A stretch of 34,055 nt of DNA. Source: a virus. Location of the stretch: positions 1 to 34,055 of IMG/VR virus record IMGVR_UViG_3300037882_001375. One strand, given 5' to 3'. How positions within the stretch are numbered: position 1 is the stretch's first letter; each line of letters opens with the position of its first letter. Below, piece by piece: positions 30,656 to 34,055 of the stretch. The notes below the pieces were generated by a model, which was not told where the DNA came from, did no database searches, and saw nothing but the letters and a program-made list of their open reading frames with translations. The position numbers were made by a program, and so were the translations under genes.

Positions 30656-30882
30656 TTTCCACCGCCTGCGAAGGCTGCAAATGGCACGGCATTAGCCGCG
30701 TATATCGTGAGAGTGGTGCTTGCTACAGGCGCAAGGCGTTCACAGACGGTACGATTCGACGTCCACCTTCAGACGGGTTTTCAACTGAGATTGGAACCGG
30801 AAATATTCACCTGATTGATAGTCGCGTTGAAGCCGATCATTGCGGGCCGGATCGCCGGAATTATGTTGCGAGGGCAGTATGA
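30652..30882 (+). CDS. Small Cys-bearing hypothetical protein
   Basis: A 76-residue protein starting at a GTG that overlaps the RusA stop (GTGA). The N-terminus has CEGC at residues 6-9 with a Cys at 24 and another near 64 (ADHCGPDRRNY), possibly one zinc site. ISTACEGCKWHGISRVYRESGACYRRK is followed by TDGTIRRPPSDGF. Similar small proteins with Cys at both ends are common in phage early regions. Its stop overlaps the methyltransferase ATG. Confidence 0.62.
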   Translation: MISTACEGCKWHGISRVYRESGACYRRKAFTDGTIRRPPSDGFSTEIGTGNIHLIDSRVEADHCGPDRRNYVARAV

Positions 30883-31625
30883 CAGAAAAATTGCGCGTCT
30901 TAGATTTGTTTTCTGGAATTGGCGGTTTCTCTCTTGGCCTTGAACGTACAGGCGGATTTGAAACCGTAGCATTTTGCGAGATCGAAGAATTTCCCCGCAA
31001 AATATTAGCGAAACATTGGCCAAAGGTGCCTTGCTATGACGATGTTAGAACTATTTCCAGACACCGATTTGTCGCTGACGGGGTTTTTGCAAACGTCATT
31101 ACAGCAGGGTTCCCCTGCCAAGATATTTCCGCAAGTGGATTGCAGAAAGGCATTGGCACAGAAACTAGAAGCGGGCTTTACAGGCAAGCGATTAGACTTG
31201 TTGCTGAAATACGCCCCATCATTGCAATCTTTGAAAATGTCGTCCGGTTTCTCAGTGGGCCAAAAGAAGCGCCTGGCGCGTGGTTCTGGCAATTTCTCAG
31301 CGACTTGGCCGAGATCGGGTATGATGCTGAGTGGCACTGTATTACCGCTGCCAGCATTGGAGCGCCGCACGAGCGGGACCGCGTTTGGATTATTGCCTAC
31401 CCCGATGAAACACAACTCGAAAGAGGGCGCATATCCAGCAGAATACACCAGGAACACACCAACTTTAGCAACGCACGCTGGGGGCAAGATAAACCCGGAG
31501 TGGTCAGAACACTTGATGGGGTTCCCAATTGGATGGACAGAGTTGGAACTTTAGGAAACGCCGTAGTTCCACAAATCCCTGAATTAATCGGAAACGCAAT
31601 ATTAGCAGCGAGGGCAGGGGCATGA
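30879..31625 (+). CDS. DNA C5-cytosine methyltransferase
   Basis: A 248-residue enzyme that methylates cytosine in DNA. Conserved motifs in order: I, DLFSGIGGFSLGLE (9-22); IV, AGFPCQDIS with catalytic Cys80; VI, FENV (about 118-121); VIII, ERDRVWIIA (165-173); and X, LGNAVVPQIPELIGNAI (225-241). The target recognition region between VIII and X is very short, a feature of small phage members. It probably protects phage DNA from restriction or adjusts host gene activity. A 172-codon frame is nested inside it. The ATG overlaps the previous stop. Confidence 0.94.
   Translation: MTEKLRVLDLFSGIGGFSLGLERTGGFETVAFCEIEEFPRKILAKHWPKVPCYDDVRTISRHRFVADGVFANVITAGFPCQDISASGLQKGIGTETRSGLYRQAIRLVAEIRPIIAIFENVVRFLSGPKEAPGAWFWQFLSDLAEIGYDAEWHCITAASIGAPHERDRVWIIAYPDETQLERGRISSRIHQEHTNFSNARWGQDKPGVVRTLDGVPNWMDRVGTLGNAVVPQIPELIGNAILAARAGA
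31036..31554 (+). CDS. Nested ORF in the methyltransferase gene, with methylase-associated C-terminal motifs
   Basis: A 172-codon frame wholly inside the methyltransferase gene but in another frame. It has its own ATG with AAAGGTG seven bases upstream. It is not arbitrary sequence: TWPRSGMM (90-97), LPLPALERRTSGTAFGLLPTP (103-123) and GGKINPEWSEHLMGFPIGW (149-167) match the C-terminal part of phage methylase-related proteins as I recall them. The same bases encode DLAEIGYDAEWHC and LGNAVVPQ in the main frame. It could be a real overlapping gene or a family born by overprinting. No expression evidence exists here. Confidence 0.5.
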   Translation: MTMLELFPDTDLSLTGFLQTSLQQGSPAKIFPQVDCRKALAQKLEAGFTGKRLDLLLKYAPSLQSLKMSSGFSVGQKKRLARGSGNFSATWPRSGMMLSGTVLPLPALERRTSGTAFGLLPTPMKHNSKEGAYPAEYTRNTPTLATHAGGKINPEWSEHLMGFPIGWTELEL

Positions 31626-31891
31626 CAAAATCAGACCAAATCCGCGTGTTAAAAAAAGCGCGTCCAGATTTAAAAAACATTGAAATCGCCCGTATCATTG
31701 GGTGTTCACCACCAAATGTCACGCAAGCTCTTTCTCTCATCCCGGTTGTTGCGAGAAATGCACACCACTGCTTAGCCCCCGATGAAATGGCCTTTCTTGC
31801 AAAGGAAGCAAAAGCTCATAACCTGAGCGAGAAGCAGATGGTCGTCGCCTTGTTAAGGGATGCGATAAGTGATGCAATGGAGTGCGCGTAA
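31622..31891 (+). CDS. Small HTH protein
   Basis: An 89-residue protein with an N-terminal helix-turn-helix (about residues 12-40: ARPDLKNIEIARIIGCSPPNVTQALSL) and a helical C-terminal half (DEMAFLAKEAKAHNLSEKQMVVALLRDAISDA). It is probably a DNA-binding regulator or replication accessory protein. It overlaps the methyltransferase by four bases and the next gene by one (TAATG), so it belongs to the same translated chain. Confidence 0.72.
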   Translation: MTKSDQIRVLKKARPDLKNIEIARIIGCSPPNVTQALSLIPVVARNAHHCLAPDEMAFLAKEAKAHNLSEKQMVVALLRDAISDAMECA

Positions 31892-32436
31892 TGACTTGTG
31901 TTGAACCACAATCCCTTGCTGAAATGCAGGCGGCTCACAAGGCCCGTAGAGCGCGGATGTATGCCGCCGCTACAGACGGCCAGAAAAAGCAAGAAACCAC
32001 GTCACGGCTTAAATCTGCAAAGCCTAAGACGTACTGGCGTCCATACATCATGACATGCACTCCGTTGCTTAAGCGAGTGTTGTTGAAATATGAAATCAAC
32101 GCTGCTGTTGAGGGTGAGTCCCGTATTTGCAACGCTATTCTTGACGTTGTTGAAAAGGTTTCTGGGGTTTCGCAACGTCTCATCACATCTCAAAGCCGAG
32201 ATAGTGTCGCAACGTTTTTGCGTCATGTTTATTTCTACCTGTGCAAAAAACACGCAGGACGTAGTTACCCACGGATAGGCAAGCAATGTGGTGGCAGGCA
32301 CCACACAACGGTTATCAGTGGCGTTAGGAAAGTAGCGCGGGCTGTGAAGGTCGGCAGTCCTGACGTTATTGAGCTGATTGAAAAGGTTGAGGCCTACCTT
32401 GGTTTTTCAAGCGAGGGGTTGGGAACGCCAGGGTAA
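31891..32436 (+). CDS. DnaA domain IV-like protein 1
   Basis: A 181-residue protein whose C-terminal half resembles the DNA-binding domain IV of DnaA: AILDVVEKVSGVSQRLITSQSRDSVATFLRHVYFYLCKKHAGRSYPRIGKQCGGRHHTTVISGVRKV. GGRHHTTV corresponds to the DnaA signature G-R-D-H-T-T-V that reads the DnaA box. There is no AAA+ ATPase. The N-terminal half is basic (AAHKARRARMYAAATDGQKKQE...). It may bind a phage origin or compete with host DnaA. The ATG at 31891 shares a base with the previous stop; GGAG lies upstream. Confidence 0.83.
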   Translation: MTCVEPQSLAEMQAAHKARRARMYAAATDGQKKQETTSRLKSAKPKTYWRPYIMTCTPLLKRVLLKYEINAAVEGESRICNAILDVVEKVSGVSQRLITSQSRDSVATFLRHVYFYLCKKHAGRSYPRIGKQCGGRHHTTVISGVRKVARAVKVGSPDVIELIEKVEAYLGFSSEGLGTPG

Positions 32437-32479
32437 GTCAATTTACTGCGAAGGTCACTGGCAATTCATGCAAGTTCAA

Positions 32480-32498
32480 CGTGGTGACACGCACCACG
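32480..32498. repeat. Inverted repeat between the two DnaA-like genes
   Basis: CGTGGTG and CACCACG, 7 bp each, with a 5-nt centre. It is not followed by T, so it is more likely a protein-binding site or message hairpin than a terminator. Position between the DnaA-like genes makes it a candidate site for one of them. Confidence 0.55.
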
Positions 32499-32557
32499 GC
32501 AGCGGTGTGAAAACAGCACATAACGCAACGTTTCGATAAAGTAGAAAGGGCTTTTTG

Positions 32558-32911
32558 ATGGACGCCGCATTTATCAGGGCACACGCAATTATAGACTACG
32601 CAACAGGAAAGGACGTCGCCTTTGATTCGGCAGACGTTCTTAAAGCCGTCTCTGTCGCGCTAAAGGTTGCAGTGAAGGAATTAACGGGCATTAATCGCTA
32701 CAGGTACATTTCTAACGCACGGCAGATATTTTATTGGGTGTGCCGAAAGTACTTGTCGATTTCATCTTCACAGATAGCCAAGAGAGCGGGGCTAAAAGAT
32801 CACTCCACGGTTTTGCACGGCATCAAAAAAATCGACCGCCTGATCATGGAAAGCGACGTTGCAACGTTGAACAGTATTGCCGCCGTTGAACGCGAGTTAG
32901 CGATCTCTTAA
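32558..32911 (+). CDS. DnaA domain IV-like protein 2
   Basis: A 117-residue second DnaA-like protein: KELTGINRYRYISNARQIFYWVCRKYLSISSSQIAKRAGLKDHSTVLHGIKKIDRL, ending with a helix. GLKDHSTVLHG matches the DnaA signature G-x-x-D-H-S/T-T-V and keeps the Asp that protein 1 has replaced by His. No ATPase part. AAAGGG lies about seven bases before the ATG at 32558. Diverged from protein 1, so the two may read different sites or form a pair. Confidence 0.82.
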   Translation: MDAAFIRAHAIIDYATGKDVAFDSADVLKAVSVALKVAVKELTGINRYRYISNARQIFYWVCRKYLSISSSQIAKRAGLKDHSTVLHGIKKIDRLIMESDVATLNSIAAVERELAIS

Positions 32912-32918
32912 AACAAGT

Positions 32919-32945
32919 AAGGCCCCTGCAATTAAGAGGGGCCTT
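32919..32945 (+). terminator. Probable hairpin terminator region after DnaA-like protein 2
   Basis: AAGGCCCC pairs with GGGGCCTT around an 11-nt loop eight bases after the stop. It lacks its own T-run. A following GCCTT...AAGGC pair (32941-32975) ends in TTTT (32976-32979), so the two hairpins may act together or as alternatives. Confidence 0.55.
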
Positions 32946-33283
32946 GCAAGTTCTGCCATCTTATGGCAAGAAGGCTTTTGTCAAGAAAGCGTTCGGACTG
33001 TGTATCACGACAAAGTGGTCACCGCAAGCGTCCAAAGCAAGGTTTCGGATTAACTGCCTTGCCCCTTAAAAATAGGGAATCCATGGTGAAAACCTAAAGA
33101 CATCATTTTAAAGTAATGGGGCGGCTCTATGAAACACCATAACCGTCAAGGCTCACGTTTATCTTGAATGCGACGTGATACCCCGCGCTAGATCAAAGCA
33201 ACACCTACAGGGCGACAGCTAACCCCGTCCTAACCTGCGAGCAGGCAAGTGTATTTCAAGTATGGTAATTCCCTACGGCTCCG

Positions 33284-33360
33284 CTGTTTGTGATTGTCCT
33301 GTAGTTTTGCTGCTTAAGCAAAGCTATGGCGCAAACCCAACTCACCACTGTTTGTGATTG
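33284..33360. repeat. Two direct 13-bp repeats, CTGTTTGTGATTG
   Basis: Exact copies at 33284-33296 and 33348-33360, spaced 64 bp start to start, about six helical turns. Candidate binding sites (iteron-like) within the non-coding region. Confidence 0.75.
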
Positions 33361-33496
33361 AACTCAATAACCTTTCCCTTAAAACATTTAATAGCCTTCC
33401 TTAAACCCTTACGCCTCACTCGCGCAAAGCGCGAAGCCTTGGTTAGTTCAAATTGCAGTTTTTGAAATAAAAAAAGAACCTACCTATTGCAATATC

Positions 33497-33525
33497 TGTT
33501 AGAGCGTGTTAGAGCGGATTATAAC
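33497..33525 (+). promoter_or_regulatory. Promoter with tandem 10-bp repeat
   Basis: TGTTAGAGCG occurs twice head to tail (33497-33516), followed four bases on by the -10 TATAAC (33520-33525) and a leader with AGGAGA before the ATG at 33544. There is no good -35; the repeat occupies its place, so an activator or repressor may bind here. Confidence 0.5.
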
Positions 33526-33543
33526 TTAAACAGGAGAACGAGA

Positions 33544-33933
33544 ATGACTACACTGACAATTGAACATGCTTTTGCTATTGCTAATTATTTGAATAGCAAC
33601 GCTACAAAAACAGTAGATCACAAAGCACTAACTGAAAAAGGTGATGGTCGTGTCGTTATTGTCCGCAGCCGTGACGCTGGCGTGTTGTGGGGAAATTATC
33701 AGGGCCGCGAAGGTGCTAATATCCACCTTACGAATGCCGTTCAAATGTGGTCATGGAAAGCCGCTAAAGGTGGGACGCTTGTTGATTGCGCAATTTATGG
33801 CGTTGAGAAGGCGAACTGCAAATTTTCCATAGCAGCCGCATCAGTTACGGTGTTTAACGCGTGTGCGTTGATTAATTGCAGCGCGGATGGAGCCGCATCT
33901 CTTGCAGAGGTTGAGGGTGGAAAATGGAAATAA
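33544..33933 (+). CDS. DUF6948-like phage protein
   Basis: A 129-residue protein. The middle (VVIVRSRDAGVLWGNYQGREGANIHLTNAVQMWSWKAAKGGTLVDCAIYG) matches phage proteins I recall as DUF6948: a VIVRxxxAGV strand, a G-Y-x-x-R-E-G turn, an NA..MW.W core, then a second strand pair (VTVFNACALINCSADGAASLAEV). Function unknown. ACAGGAGA is the ribosome site that fixes the ATG at 33544; a frame open from 33487 has no site. It overlaps the following repeat gene by ten bases. Confidence 0.75.
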   Translation: MTTLTIEHAFAIANYLNSNATKTVDHKALTEKGDGRVVIVRSRDAGVLWGNYQGREGANIHLTNAVQMWSWKAAKGGTLVDCAIYGVEKANCKFSIAAASVTVFNACALINCSADGAASLAEVEGGKWK

Positions 33934-34055
33934 TTTCTTTCAATAACAAGTATGACGCATTGAAAGACGGATACGGCGACGGCGGCGGATACGGCGGCGG
34001 ATACGGCGACGGCGGCGGCGACGGCGGCGGATACGGCGACGGCGGCGGATACGGC
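33924..34055 (+). CDS. Gly/Tyr/Asp-repeat protein, cut by window edge
   Basis: The first 44 residues of a longer protein: MEIISFNNKYDALKDGYGDG then Gly-rich units such as GGGYGGGYGD and GGGYGDGGGYG, without a stop before the window end. A short normal N-terminus is followed by low-complexity repeats. Small Gly/Tyr/Asp-rich proteins follow DUF6948-like genes in other phages as I recall. The ATG overlaps the preceding gene, so they are probably coupled. Function unknown; the repeats could self-associate. Confidence 0.65.
   Translation, partial: MEIISFNNKYDALKDGYGDGGGYGGGYGDGGGDGGGYGDGGGYG
33970..34055. repeat. GGC/GAC/TAC codon repeat at the window end
   Basis: Imperfect tandem units of GGATACGGCGACGGCGGC type (9-18 nt steps) fill the last 86 bases and continue past the edge. 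They keep the reading frame of the repeat protein, as expected for expansion by slippage in multiples of three. Confidence 0.85.

Larger units (their letters stand above)
32912..33543. other. Structured 632-nt non-coding region
   Basis: No convincing gene is found on either strand; only short frames without good ribosome sites. It holds an 8-bp hairpin at 32919-32945, a 6-bp hairpin TGCCAT/ATGGCA at 32954-32968, direct repeats CTGTTTGTGATTG at 33284-33296 and 33348-33360, the palindrome TCGCGC-AAA-GCGCGA at 33420-33434, a CCTT-rich and A/T-rich stretch (33368-33480) and the promoter region for the next gene. Placed right after two DnaA-like genes, it is the best place in the window for a phage replication origin or an untranslated RNA; this is inference. 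Confidence 0.6.

Noticed and set aside
31005-31487. 160-codon open frame on the minus strand opposite the methyltransferase
   Set aside because: No ribosome site, no recognisable motif and no fit with neighbouring genes; likely a codon-bias shadow. It is kept in mind as a caution for the nested plus-strand frame.
32378-32539. Frame of about 53 codons running from the end of DnaA-like protein 1 into the gap
   Set aside because: Only TTG starts without ribosome sites, and an odd composition; not supportable as a gene.
33262-33420. Short frames in the non-coding region (about 31 codons plus, 25 codons minus)
   Set aside because: No ribosome site; they cross the direct repeats and have no conserved look.
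33970-34055. Regular repeat considered as a CRISPR or iteron array
   Set aside because: Units are 9-18 nt, contiguous and in frame with a Gly-rich protein, with no spacers.

Overview
This window is most of a tailed-phage genome or prophage with podovirus-like (short-tailed, P22-type) head and tail genes. The host is probably an alphaproteobacterium. The main evidence is a GapR-like DUF2312 protein, a secreted HWY..CC..DC protein, an Rz1-like lipoprotein ending in NNAKRGAYCK, and a Cro/YdaS-type regulator, all of kinds I know mainly from Rhizobiales and Caulobacterales and their phages. I name no species. Family calls are from memory and motif reading; no search was run.

Late genes, rightward (167-21791): a head-spike-type fibre with small partners comes first, then terminase small and large subunits, portal, scaffold, major capsid and decoration protein. 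A strong terminator (8896-8923) follows. Next come small virion proteins, a P22 gp4-like adaptor, a gp10-like tail nozzle, a GNAT-like protein, four probable internal or ejection proteins and a second tail fibre. A lysis block (small membrane proteins, a CHAP/NlpC-like endolysin, holin, overlapping spanins) ends at a terminator (21911-21943). One small two-helix membrane gene (18020-18202) points the other way inside this block and has its own promoter.

Leftward early block (29309 down to 21920): a long chain of tightly packed small genes. The part nearest the promoter holds a recombination set: ERF annealing protein, HNH protein, SSB, NinB, and a second HNH protein. Beyond it are about twenty small genes joined by 1-8 nt overlaps. 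Several (22-58 codons) fall below usual gene-calling cutoffs and are recovered here from ribosome binding sites and stop-start overlaps.

Control region and rightward early block (29310-32911): divergent promoters and repeated operator-like sites lie before a probably leaderless Cro-like regulator. After a strong terminator come a GapR-like protein, a RusA-like resolvase, a small Cys protein, a C5-cytosine methyltransferase with a 172-codon ORF nested in another frame, an HTH protein and two separate DnaA domain IV-like proteins. A structured non-coding stretch (32912-33543) follows, then a DUF6948-like gene and a Gly/Tyr/Asp repeat protein cut by the window edge.

No integrase, polymerase, primase, helicase, tRNA or CRISPR array was seen. 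Replication therefore probably depends on host machinery, perhaps recruited by the DnaA-like and GapR-like proteins.
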